From positions 1 to 36,845 of IMG/VR virus record IMGVR_UViG_3300046534_000882: a stretch of 36,845 bases of DNA. The stretch is one strand, 5' to 3'. The translations under genes were made by a program, and so were the position numbers. The stretch's first letter is position 1. Each line of letters starts with the position of its first letter. The notes below the pieces were generated by a model. It saw nothing but the letters and a program-made list of their open reading frames with translations, did not search any database and was not told the DNA's origin. Source of the DNA: a virus. Below, in pieces: positions 5,705 through 12,322 of this stretch.

Positions 5705-6489
5705 TGCATTACTACAAACGAAACCTAGGTGATTACGCTAAGAAGGCAGGGCGATTGTCCATCCTTCAACATGGCGTTTATAACCTCCTGATTGATGCTT
5801 GCTATGACCGCGAGAGCTTCCCCAATTTGGATGAAGCAATTGACTGGGTTTGGGCTTCAACTACAGAAGAACAAGAGGCGGTTAAGTTTGTTTTAAGCAA
5901 GTTTTTCATTGAAGAAGATGGGGTTTTTATCCAGAAAAGAATCCAAGAAGAGTTAGCCGACTATCAAGCCAAATCTGAAAATAACAAACGAATCGCACAG
6001 GAAAGGGAAACGAAGCGTAAACGAACCGTGAACGAAACGTGCGAAAAAGACAACGAACCGTCACCTAACCATAAACCAATAACCAATAACCATAAACCAA
6101 TAACCAATAAACCTCTCAAGACAATCGAGAATAAATTCTCTCAGGAGGATTTTCAGTTTGCTGAATACGTTTATCAAAAAATCTTAGGGCCAGCTCCCAA
6201 GACCAAGAAACCTGATTTCACCAAGTGGGCTGACTCAGTTCGATTGATGCGCGAAGTCGATAACCACACTCCCCAAGAAATCATGCAAGTTTTCACCTTT
6301 GCCAACAGCGACCCATTCTGGCAAACCAATATTTTGTCCATCCCCAAACTCAGGGTGAAATTCCCAGACCTTCATTCGAAAATGTTAGGAGCCCAAAATG
6401 CAAACAGCATCCCAATTGGCAGAACGTATCAAACGAAATCCGAGCGCGCCGACGCAAAACTCGCAGACTACCTCCAGCAACACTCCTGA
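5704..6489 (+). CDS. DUF1376 (YdaU-like) replication initiation protein
   Basis: Encodes 261 residues from a GTG with AGGG upstream. Residues 1 to about 95 (HYYKRNLGDYAKKAGRLSIL, then YNLLIDACYDRE) match the DUF1376 domain of phage replication proteins, a winged-helix-like fold. A basic, Asn-rich linker follows at about residues 95-140 and contains the doubled HKPITNN motif. The C-terminal part (about 150-230) resembles the domain found downstream of DUF1376 in replication initiators. It occupies the lambda O position. Two exact 21-bp repeats inside the linker-coding DNA may be the origin, as iterons lie inside lambda O. Confidence 0.82.
   Translation: MHYYKRNLGDYAKKAGRLSILQHGVYNLLIDACYDRESFPNLDEAIDWVWASTTEEQEAVKFVLSKFFIEEDGVFIQKRIQEELADYQAKSENNKRIAQERETKRKRTVNETCEKDNEPSPNHKPITNNHKPITNKPLKTIENKFSQEDFQFAEYVYQKILGPAPKTKKPDFTKWADSVRLMREVDNHTPQEIMQVFTFANSDPFWQTNILSIPKLRVKFPDLHSKMLGAQNANSIPIGRTYQTKSERADAKLADYLQQHS
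6067..6108 (+). repeat. Tandem 21-bp repeats inside the replication gene (candidate origin)
   Basis: Two adjacent exact copies at 6067-6087 and 6088-6108, each built from AACCATAAACC followed by AATAACCAAT, with shorter CCAAT/ACCAATA echoes inside. The strand is A- and C-rich with no G over more than 40 bases. The location inside the O-position gene is where lambdoid phages keep their origin. Confidence 0.55.
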
Positions 6490-6811
6490 CATTTTCGCAA
6501 AGGTATGGAGGGGCTTGCAGGCTTCTAGGCACATATCCAAAGACGATGGGGTTGGTGAGACAGATTACAAATACTGGAATCACATGCTCAAGGATTTGAC
6601 CAACGAGAAATTACTTGCAGGACTCAAGGCGGTTGATGGATTTCAGGGCTACATGACTATCGGCGTTTTTAAAAAGCTATGTCTTGATGCCTCGGTGAAG
6701 GTTCCAGCTTACCGGCCATTTAATTCAAGCCGTGCACTCACGGTTAAGCCTATCCAAGGTGATGTATTGCAAAGCCGATTGAGAAGCATGAAAGCGGAAC
6801 TAGGGCTATGA
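6398..6811 (+). CDS. Small replication protein overlapping the initiator (P-position)
   Basis: Encodes 137 residues. The ATG at 6398 has a perfect TTAGGAG site six bases upstream, although it lies 92 bases inside the previous gene in another frame. After a Ser/Thr/Asn-rich N-terminus, the segment FAKVWRGLQASR...DYKYWNHMLKDL and MTIGVFKKLC recalls the lambda P/helicase-loader class, but it is much shorter than lambda P (233 aa). It probably recruits or loads the replicative helicase; this rests on position and a faint resemblance. Its stop overlaps the next ATG (ATGA). Confidence 0.7.
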   Translation: MQTASQLAERIKRNPSAPTQNSQTTSSNTPDIFAKVWRGLQASRHISKDDGVGETDYKYWNHMLKDLTNEKLLAGLKAVDGFQGYMTIGVFKKLCLDASVKVPAYRPFNSSRALTVKPIQGDVLQSRLRSMKAELGL

Positions 6812-7092
6812 AAAAAGGGCTAACTCAAGATCAGATTAATGATTACTTGGCAGGGCAAAGCGTGAATGACCTAGCCGAAAACTCAGACCTGAGCCCGAGC
6901 GCGATTAGGGCAAGACTTGAACAGGCTGGCGTTCTTAGATCGAGGACTGACGCAACAAGATTGTCTTTGTTAGGCGGCAAGAAATTACGACCGATTAGCC
7001 GATTCAGCGCCAGTGAGGTTGCCGCTACATACGCCGCTCAGATGTCTCAGCTTTGGTTACAGCGGCCAATAATGGGAACCGTTGATGTTTAA
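6808..7092 (+). CDS. HTH protein, 94 aa
   Basis: Begins MKKGLTQDQINDYLAGQSVN. Residues 14-45 (QSVNDLAENSDLSPSAIRA) form a helix-turn-helix of the resolvase/transposase-like type. A basic region follows. Its ATG overlaps the stop of the upstream replication gene, and its own end overlaps the start of the methyltransferase gene by eight bases. Probably DNA-binding; target unknown. Confidence 0.7.
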   Translation: MKKGLTQDQINDYLAGQSVNDLAENSDLSPSAIRARLEQAGVLRSRTDATRLSLLGGKKLRPISRFSASEVAATYAAQMSQLWLQRPIMGTVDV

Positions 7093-7927
7093 AGTTTTGG
7101 ATCTCTTTTCAGGAATTGGCGGCTTTTCCCTTGGCCTAGAGAGAACAGGCGGATTTGAAACTGTTGCATTCTGCGAGATTGAAAAGTTCCCACAGAAAGT
7201 ATTAAAAAAGCATTGGCCTGAAGTACCAATTTACGAGGATGTGAGAAATGTCACCAGAGAACAGCTTGCAGCAGATGGGATTTTTCCCAATGTCATTACT
7301 GGGGGATTCCCCTGCCAGGATATCTCGGTCGCAGGAAAGCAAAAAGGTATCAGCGAAGGAACTAGGTCGGGATTGTGGTCAGAGTGCGCCCGTTTACTTG
7401 GGGAAATTCGACCCGATTACGCAATCTTTGAAAACGTCACAGCGCTGCTTAGTGGCGACAACGGGCGATGGTTTCAGCGAATTCTCTGGGACATTTCCGA
7501 GGTCGGGGGTTATGAAGTTGAATGGCACTGTATACCAGCTTCCAGCGTTGGCGCTCATCACCAAAGGGATAGAGTGTGGATCGTACTTGCCAACACCAAC
7601 GAGCTCCCCAATGGGCAGCAACACTTCAATGCGGCGGAGCGGCACGACAGCGAAAAAGCGTTACATAATCTGGCCGACCCCAACAGCGAGAGACTACAAG
7701 GGTTGTGGCAAGGAAGGTCGCTACAGGAATGGAGTGAAGCAACTAGACACTGTGGACAGGGTTGTAAATCATCTGGATGGTCTTGGGCAACTGAACCCAG
7801 TATTTGTCGAGTGGCTAATGGGATACCCGATAGGGCACACCGACTTAAAGGGCTAGGGAATGCTGTTGTCCCACAAATACCTGAACTAATCGGCAGAGCA
7901 ATATTAGAGGCCAATAATGGACTATAG
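7085..7927 (+). CDS. DNA cytosine-5 methyltransferase (orphan)
   Basis: Encodes 280 residues. C5-methyltransferase motifs are in order: I (FSGIGG, residues 8-13), IV with catalytic Cys77 in GGFPCQDIS, VI (ENV, 116-118), VIII (QRDRVWIV, 160-167) and X (GNAVVP, 258-263). It transfers a methyl group from S-adenosylmethionine to cytosine in duplex DNA. At 280 residues it is short, and the target-recognition segment (about 170-250) is small. No cognate endonuclease is nearby, so it probably protects phage DNA from host restriction or alters regulation. ATG at 7085 chosen; TTG at 7082 is possible. A 202-codon ORF in another frame lies entirely within it. Confidence 0.93.
   Translation: MFKVLDLFSGIGGFSLGLERTGGFETVAFCEIEKFPQKVLKKHWPEVPIYEDVRNVTREQLAADGIFPNVITGGFPCQDISVAGKQKGISEGTRSGLWSECARLLGEIRPDYAIFENVTALLSGDNGRWFQRILWDISEVGGYEVEWHCIPASSVGAHHQRDRVWIVLANTNELPNGQQHFNAAERHDSEKALHNLADPNSERLQGLWQGRSLQEWSEATRHCGQGCKSSGWSWATEPSICRVANGIPDRAHRLKGLGNAVVPQIPELIGRAILEANNGL
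7248..7856 (+). CDS. Overlapping ORF inside the methyltransferase gene, 202 aa
   Basis: Fully embedded in the methyltransferase gene in another reading frame, ATG at 7248 with GAGG nine bases upstream. The product does not look like random translation. It has SLKTSQRCL, FSGTFPRSGVMKLNGTVYQL, two LPTPT/WPTPT motifs (the second as WPTPTARDYKG), and near the end LNPVFVEWLMGYPIGHT. I recall these motifs, in this order, from phage and metagenome proteins annotated as hypothetical or methyltransferase-associated. They coincide with the part of the methyltransferase that encodes motif VIII and the recognition segment, so conservation in one frame may partly impose conservation in the other. It may be a genuine dual-coded gene or a persistent annotation artefact. 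Function unknown. Confidence 0.4.
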   Translation: MSPENSLQQMGFFPMSLLGDSPARISRSQESKKVSAKELGRDCGQSAPVYLGKFDPITQSLKTSQRCLVATTGDGFSEFSGTFPRSGVMKLNGTVYQLPALALITKGIECGSYLPTPTSSPMGSNTSMRRSGTTAKKRYIIWPTPTARDYKGCGKEGRYRNGVKQLDTVDRVVNHLDGLGQLNPVFVEWLMGYPIGHTDLKG

Positions 7928-8165
7928 CACTTTTTACAAACGCCTGGCATACGGCTACACCGTTGCAGAGGCTTTGCTGATTCCGAAGAGAATGCCGAGG
8001 TGGATGTATGCGGTTGAGCAGGAAGAAGGCTTGTCAATTATCGATGTAGTAAAGCGCGAGCGAGCGGCCGGTGTTAACAACGTCCAGATTGCTCACAGCT
8101 TTGAGGTCAACCCAGCGACTTTGTACTCTTGGATCAGAAAGTGGAGAAGGGCGGGGGTGCTGTGA
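7917..8165 (+). CDS. HTH protein (transposase-type fold), 82 aa
   Basis: Begins MDYSTFYKRLAYGYTVAEAL. The C-terminal part GVNNVQIAHSFEVNPATLYS, then WIRKWRRAG, is a helix-turn-helix like that of IS3 transposase OrfA proteins, but no transposase catalytic gene accompanies it. AGAGG lies six bases before the ATG, which overlaps the methyltransferase end. Probably a phage DNA-binding protein. The stop overlaps the GTG start of the next gene. Confidence 0.75.
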   Translation: MDYSTFYKRLAYGYTVAEALLIPKRMPRWMYAVEQEEGLSIIDVVKRERAAGVNNVQIAHSFEVNPATLYSWIRKWRRAGVL

Positions 8166-8635
8166 AGGACCGATTAACAATCAATTCAGAGCCTAGCAAG
8201 ACTGTCGCCTTTCAGCAATTGGAACAGCTATACGCCGAACACAAGTACGTGACAATCGAATACCGACTGGGCCAAGACCGTAGCTTAGATCAAAACGCGC
8301 TTCTCCATGTATGGGTAGGCGAAATGATCGAGTTTTACACACAGAAAATCCGCAAGTCATACGAAAAAAATGACTGGGAGGATCTCATGTCCGGCACTAA
8401 GCGAATGCTTAAAGCCAATTGTTACAACCAAAACCCAGATTACAGATGGCTAGTACACAAGATCAAAGATGCTCAAACAGGGAAAGAGAGGGTTGATTAC
8501 AGAAGCTCTGCAAATTACCTGCAAGGCGAGATGTTTATGTTTTTAACGTGGCTTCAGATTAAGGCCAGTTTCGATGGCATTGTTTTGGAGTCAAAAGGCG
8601 AGTACGCCAAATTAGCGCGGGAGTCAAACGCATGA
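8162..8635 (+). CDS. NinB-like recombination protein
   Basis: Encodes 157 residues from the GTG at 8162 (an upstream in-frame ATG at 8129 lies inside the HTH gene). The segment YRLGQDRSLDQNALLHVWVG carries the RSLDQN motif of lambda NinB (Orf), a protein that helps load recombination functions on SSB-coated DNA. The length is close to NinB (146 aa). It lies in the equivalent of the lambda nin region, with a NinG-like gene 1.5 kb downstream. The stop overlaps the next ATG. Confidence 0.75.
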   Translation: MKDRLTINSEPSKTVAFQQLEQLYAEHKYVTIEYRLGQDRSLDQNALLHVWVGEMIEFYTQKIRKSYEKNDWEDLMSGTKRMLKANCYNQNPDYRWLVHKIKDAQTGKERVDYRSSANYLQGEMFMFLTWLQIKASFDGIVLESKGEYAKLARESNA

Positions 8636-9831
8636 AGGCCAAATTACCCCATCACGGAATATTAGTTCACGGCTCGCCAACTGATAAGCAGAGGGAAATG
8701 ATAGAGGCTTGGATACTTCACGGCTCGTCTCACAAAGCAGCGAAGGCAACGGGCTTGGATCAGGCAAATATTGGGCGGGCTAAGAATCTAGTTCAAAAGC
8801 GTGCTGAAAAATCTGGCTGGAGTCCCACCTTCTCGGCTGGCGATTATGTCCCCAGCACAGAGGAAGTCATAGGCCGGTCAATTCTTACCAAAGACGATGA
8901 AGGGAATAATGTTTGGCTGAAAACTAAAGCCAAAAAAGAAGAAGAGGCGAACGCATTTCAAGAATTTATCACTGGGCTTTGCGACAAGATTAAGCCAGTG
9001 AGCCGAACCCCTGTACCCAAGCTGAAATTCGACCCTGATTTAATGAGCGCGATCTTTATCGGTGATGCTCATATTGGAATGTATGCCTATGGTCCTGAAA
9101 CTAAGCACTCAGACTTTGACACTGACAAAGCGGCTGCAGGACTCAGGGAGGCCATTGACGATTTGATTGACAGATCACCAAACGCTGAAACCGGCTTGCT
9201 GGTTGATGTAGGTGATTTTATGCACATGAACTCTAGCCTAAACACAACGCTCAAAGGTACTCGTTTGGATGTTGATACACGCTACTCAAGAGTATTGCGC
9301 GCTTCGGGTCAGGTGATGAACTACGCAGTCGGGCGAATGCTTAAAAAGTTTATCAAAGTGATAGTTGTTATCTCAAAAGGCAACCACAACGAAGATCCGG
9401 CGGTCGCTGTTCAAGAGATTTGCGCGGCGTATTACCACAAAGAGCCTCGGGTGACTGTCTTGGATACAGATGGTTATTTCCACTACATCGAGTGGGGCAA
9501 GTGGCTAATTGGCGTTAATCACGGCGATAAGATCAAGCCCGAGAAATTGGTCAATGTTATGTCACGCGATATGGCTCAAGCATGGGGCCGATCAACTCAC
9601 AGAATGTGGGCAACGGGCCATTTCCATCATAAGCAAGTCTTGGAACTTGATGGCTGCACCGTTTACAAGTTTGGCGCATTACCACCACCTGATGCCTGGC
9701 ACGCGGGCGCTGGATTTGGCGGCGATGGAAAGATGGAAATGATCACATTTAAGAAGCAGGGCGGCACTCATTCAAGTTTGATATTTGACGTGCCACGTCC
9801 AGTTGTCGAGCCAGATTTAAAAATAATCTAA
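8632..9831 (+). CDS. HTH-metallophosphoesterase fusion
   Basis: Encodes 399 residues. The N-terminal ~60 residues hold a helix-turn-helix-like segment (HGSSHKAAKATGLDQANIGR). The rest is a calcineurin-type metallophosphoesterase with all metal motifs: GDAHIG (144-149), VGDFMHMN (193-200), GNHNE (250-254, a variant of GNHD/E), NHGD (296-299) and GHFHH (329-333). Such enzymes cleave phosphate mono- or diesters, including nucleic acids and cyclic nucleotides. Phage members of this kind sit in replication/nin regions and their substrate is unknown. The DNA-binding end suggests DNA as the substrate (inference). Confidence 0.85.
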   Translation: MKAKLPHHGILVHGSPTDKQREMIEAWILHGSSHKAAKATGLDQANIGRAKNLVQKRAEKSGWSPTFSAGDYVPSTEEVIGRSILTKDDEGNNVWLKTKAKKEEEANAFQEFITGLCDKIKPVSRTPVPKLKFDPDLMSAIFIGDAHIGMYAYGPETKHSDFDTDKAAAGLREAIDDLIDRSPNAETGLLVDVGDFMHMNSSLNTTLKGTRLDVDTRYSRVLRASGQVMNYAVGRMLKKFIKVIVVISKGNHNEDPAVAVQEICAAYYHKEPRVTVLDTDGYFHYIEWGKWLIGVNHGDKIKPEKLVNVMSRDMAQAWGRSTHRMWATGHFHHKQVLELDGCTVYKFGALPPPDAWHAGAGFGGDGKMEMITFKKQGGTHSSLIFDVPRPVVEPDLKII

Positions 9832-9856
9832 TCAATTAGCAGCATAGGAGAATCAC

Positions 9857-10159
9857 ATGGGACAGCATGAGGAATCGTTAAAAAAAGCTTATCAGGATGC
9901 CAGAGATCTCGGCTGTGCTAGAAGCAGCGCACTAGATGTTCAGGTGGGCGGCAGTCACTACAAGGACATGAAGATTCAGCCAGCTCAGTTTATTTTAGCC
10001 AACAACATTGGATGGGGTGAAGGTTGCGCCATTGGATATCTCAGCCGATGGAGACAAAAGGGCGGCATTGATGATTTGCGAAAGGCTAAGCATTCCATTG
10101 ATTTGGTGATTGAAGAAGAGTTGGCCCGCAATGGCCAAAACTACAATGCCCAAGACTAG
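9857..10159 (+). CDS. DUF3310 protein, 100 aa
   Basis: TAGGAG lies six bases upstream of the ATG. From about residue 28 the sequence VGGSHYKDMKIQPAQFILAN and IGYLSRWRQKGGIDDLRKAK matches the DUF3310 family, common in phages and sometimes annotated as nucleotide kinase without biochemical proof. Its small helical domain follows a short charged N-terminus. The end overlaps the start of the NinG-like gene. Confidence 0.85.
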   Translation: MGQHEESLKKAYQDARDLGCARSSALDVQVGGSHYKDMKIQPAQFILANNIGWGEGCAIGYLSRWRQKGGIDDLRKAKHSIDLVIEEELARNGQNYNAQD

Positions 10160-10556
10160 AACCCTCAACAAGCTGGCTGATGATCTAGCGGTAGCTGTAC
10201 AGAAACATGTACGGCTCAAGGCTGCTGACTCTATGGGCTTCTGTGAGTGCGTTACCTGCAACAAGAAAAAGCACTGGAAGGAAATGCAAGGCGGGCATTT
10301 TATCGAGCGCGGCAAGGCTCACAAGACGCTTGAAGAGAACATCCACCCACAATGCCCCTACTGTAATCAATACGGCATGAAAAGGGCTTCTGTAGTTCTA
10401 ACTTATCGCAGGTACATGGTTGATATGTACGGGGAGAAATTTGTGACGTATTTGGAAGAGTCGGCCAATGATGTTGTGAAGCGGTTTAGACCTGATTTAG
10501 TAAAAGAGATTAAGGATTTGCGGGCACGAAATCGAGAGCTGGAGGCAGGGCTATGA
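10131..10556 (+). CDS. NinG-like (Rap-type) recombination endonuclease
   Basis: Encodes 141 residues from the ATG at 10131 (a TTG at 10110 and an ATG at 10146 are alternatives; no strong ribosome site decides). CECVTCNKKKHWKEMQGGHF, then IHPQCPYCNQY, shows the paired Cys clusters and the central GGHF of the lambda NinG family. Lambda NinG (Rap) resolves branched recombination intermediates. The family is usually about 200 aa, so this one is short at the N-terminus. ATGA overlap with the next gene. Confidence 0.8.
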   Translation: MAKTTMPKTRTLNKLADDLAVAVQKHVRLKAADSMGFCECVTCNKKKHWKEMQGGHFIERGKAHKTLEENIHPQCPYCNQYGMKRASVVLTYRRYMVDMYGEKFVTYLEESANDVVKRFRPDLVKEIKDLRARNRELEAGL

Positions 10557-10747
10557 GCAATAAGGATCAGCGCGACAGCAACCGCTTGACGGCGAGAAAG
10601 TTGGGACTAATTGCGAATCCTCTTCAAAACAAGTGCCTTAATTGCGGGCTGGCCGAATCACATTATGTGTCGCCCTTTTGGGGCATAGAGGGTTTCTATA
10701 GCTGCAATCCAAAACCAAACACAGGGTGGCAAACTCATGATCTGTAA
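10553..10747 (+). CDS. Small Cys-containing protein, 64 aa
   Basis: Begins MSNKDQRDSNRLTARKLGLI. It has KCLNCGLAESHYV and a later YSCNPKP, giving three cysteines and a histidine that may bind zinc. The start overlaps the NinG-like stop, and the stop overlaps the next small gene. Probably a nucleic-acid or protein-binding accessory of the nin region; function unknown. Confidence 0.6.
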   Translation: MSNKDQRDSNRLTARKLGLIANPLQNKCLNCGLAESHYVSPFWGIEGFYSCNPKPNTGWQTHDL

Positions 10748-10898
10748 ATACTGCCAACACGACCACGGCGAGCTCCACGAGTGCGATATTGATAACGTTA
10801 AGCAGATTTTTGATCAATTAGTCGAAGAAGCGGAAGACTATGTTGCGATAATTTGTAGCCTAAAAGGAGCGCCAAATGCAGTCGAAACCACACATTGA
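10737..10898 (+). CDS. Small zinc-finger-like protein, 53 aa
   Basis: The ATG at 10737 follows AGGGTGG at seven bases and overlaps the preceding stop. MICKYCQHDHGELHECDIDN has a CxxC knuckle and a His/Cys group that could bind zinc. The rest is acidic and helical. It overlaps the next gene start by 23 bases. Small zinc-finger proteins are frequent in nin regions. Confidence 0.55.
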   Translation: MICKYCQHDHGELHECDIDNVKQIFDQLVEEAEDYVAIICSLKGAPNAVETTH

Positions 10899-11355
10899 TA
10901 AGCTGATAAACATCTTCCTTAATCACTTGGATTCGATCTCTCAGGATGCGGGATGGGAAGGTGAGTCCATGCTGAGTCGGCTGATTGAGTTTAAGGGCGA
11001 TATCCCACAGTTCACGGGCGGCGATCAGTCCAATCTATCTATGATTATTGCCATTGAAAGGCTCGGTAATGAGCATCACGATTTGCGGATGATAAAGGAC
11101 ATTGTTTATTTCATGCTTGGGCACCCACGGCATAATCCCAACATTCTCAGCTTATTGTCTTGGAGATACCACACAGGTCAAAACGAGGCCACAGGACAGG
11201 CTTATACAGACCTAGAAAGGATGGGCGCGATTGGTTATTGGCCTATGTACAACGAAGCCACTGACAAGGCTGTAAGGCGGTTCAAGGACAGGGCTAGATC
11301 AGCGGTTAAATTTATTGACGATAGATTGATTATTAATGAAGCGGAGGCGGCGTGA
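10876..11355 (+). CDS. Putative late antiterminator (Q-position)
   Basis: Encodes 159 residues with an AAAGGAG site seven bases upstream. No strong signature, but the stretch NLSMIIAIERLGNEHHDLRM, with MIKDIVYFMLG, is reminiscent of the antitermination Q family of HK022/P22-type phages, where a similar helical segment precedes an HTH-like part. Position is the main argument: last sizeable gene of the early-right operon, followed by a promoter-terminator pair and the lysis genes. It would let polymerase read through the terminator at 11653-11686. Confidence 0.5.
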   Translation: MQSKPHIDKLINIFLNHLDSISQDAGWEGESMLSRLIEFKGDIPQFTGGDQSNLSMIIAIERLGNEHHDLRMIKDIVYFMLGHPRHNPNILSLLSWRYHTGQNEATGQAYTDLERMGAIGYWPMYNEATDKAVRRFKDRARSAVKFIDDRLIINEAEAA

Positions 11356-11546
11356 TGGAAATTTACTTGGCATACGGGGTTTTATTGGGCGCAGTGCTAT
11401 TTATGGTCGGGCCGGCATTTGTTCACACTGGCAGCATGAGTTATTTTGATTCAGTAAAAGCTACAGCGGTTCTTATTTCTCTACTTGCTGCAGCCTTCGC
11501 TATTATTTTGGCTTTGTCGTGGGCGGTGAAAGTGATTTTCCAGTAA
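11355..11546 (+). CDS. Small membrane protein, 63 aa
   Basis: GGAGG seven bases before the ATG at 11355, which overlaps the preceding stop (TGATG). Two transmembrane helices are evident: about residues 4-24 (YLAYGVLLGAVLFMVGPAFV) and 38-60 (AVLISLLAAAFAIILALSWA). It lies before the late promoter, so it is expressed early. It might be an antiholin or an exclusion protein, or a second holin. Confidence 0.65.
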   Translation: MEIYLAYGVLLGAVLFMVGPAFVHTGSMSYFDSVKATAVLISLLAAAFAIILALSWAVKVIFQ

Positions 11547-11554
11547 AATAATGC

Positions 11555-11583
11555 TTGATTTCTGACCGTAAATTCTGTATGGT
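11555..11583 (+). promoter_or_regulatory. Late promoter (pR'-like)
   Basis: TTGATT at 11555-11560, a 17-base spacer and TATGGT at 11578-11583. The initiated transcript would meet a terminator about 95 bases downstream, before any gene. This matches pR' of lambda and P22, where Q loads at the promoter. The leader also has a GGG(A)CTC/GAGCCC hairpin at about 11597-11617. Confidence 0.72.
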
Positions 11584-11652
11584 TTATGTTGACGTGGGAC
11601 TCCTCGGTTAGAGCCCAAGTAAGACTAAGACATTACCAATTAAAGAAACCAA

Positions 11653-11686
11653 AAACCTCGTTCTAGCAATGGATCGGGGTTTTTTT
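11653..11686 (+). terminator. Late leader terminator (tR'-like)
   Basis: AAACCTCG at 11653-11660, a 14-base loop, CGGGGTTT at 11675-11682 (one G-T pair) and a T-run to 11686. It lies between the late promoter and the holin gene, so late genes would need antitermination. Confidence 0.8.
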
Positions 11687-11708
11687 ATGCCCATAGGAAT
11701 CCCACTTT

Positions 11709-11915
11709 GTGAATATCCAAGAGATGGCACACCAAGCAGCCCAAGGCCCGCTAAAAGATACAATCATTAAAGCGAGCGGATTGGTTGGAGGTAGCACGTT
11801 TTTCTCTGGATTTCTTATTGAACCCGCATATTTAACCGCATGGGGCCAGTTTATGGGCGGATTAGCGGCACTAATTACGGCTGCTTACATGATTTATAAG
11901 GGCAAGGGCAAGTAA
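11709..11915 (+). CDS. Holin (two-helix, class II-like)
   Basis: Encodes 68 residues from a GTG at 11709 (AGGA ten bases upstream; the internal ATG at 11724 is an alternative). There are two hydrophobic segments, about residues 20-38 (KASGLVGGSTFFSGFLI) and 44-63 (AWGQFMGGLAALITAAYMIY), with a short turn and a basic tail KGKGK. It is followed directly by the endolysin with stop and start overlapping (TAATG). Holins open the inner membrane at a set time. Confidence 0.8.
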   Translation: MNIQEMAHQAAQGPLKDTIIKASGLVGGSTFFSGFLIEPAYLTAWGQFMGGLAALITAAYMIYKGKGK

Positions 11916-12322
11916 TGGCCAGATTTGGCAAGTCAAGTCTAACCAGGCTCGAAACTTGTCACGAAGATTTGCAATTGCTATTCCTGCAAGTGGTAAGCAC
12001 GTTTGATTGCTCGATTATCTGCGGTTATAGGGGCGAAGAAGATCAGAACGAAGCCTTTGACAAGAACCTATCCAAACTCAAATTCCCCGACTCAAAACAT
12101 AATTCTTACCCATCAATGGCGATAGACGTTATTCCTTGGCCAGTAGATTGGCACGACTTAAAGCGCATGCACTACTTCGCCGGATACGTCAAAGCTACGG
12201 CTGAACAGCTCAAGAAGGACCAGTTAATCTCTCACGATATTAGATGGGGCGGTGATTGGGACTCAGACACCGAAGTAAACGATCAAACATTCATCGATTT
12301 GCCACACTTTGAACTGATATGA
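11915..12322 (+). CDS. Endolysin, M15-type peptidase
   Basis: Encodes 135 residues. The zinc ligands of the M15 (VanY / L-alanyl-D-glutamate peptidase) family are visible: His62 in DSKHN, Asp71 in SMAIDV and His131 in DLPHFEL, with the WGGDWD motif at 111-116. It cleaves cross-linking peptides of peptidoglycan. It has no signal sequence, so export depends on the adjacent holin. The length is typical for this class. The stop overlaps the next ATG. Confidence 0.92.
   Translation: MARFGKSSLTRLETCHEDLQLLFLQVVSTFDCSIICGYRGEEDQNEAFDKNLSKLKFPDSKHNSYPSMAIDVIPWPVDWHDLKRMHYFAGYVKATAEQLKKDQLISHDIRWGGDWDSDTEVNDQTFIDLPHFELI

Noticed and set aside
6061-6115. A CRISPR-like or satellite array
   Set aside because: Only two adjacent copies without spacers, in frame within a coding region.
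7558-8037. 159-aa minus-strand ORF
   Set aside because: It is antisense to the methyltransferase and the downstream HTH gene with Ser/Cys-rich random composition.
7917-8165. An IS3-type insertion sequence
   Set aside because: Only a small HTH protein is present; no DDE transposase gene or terminal inverted repeats.
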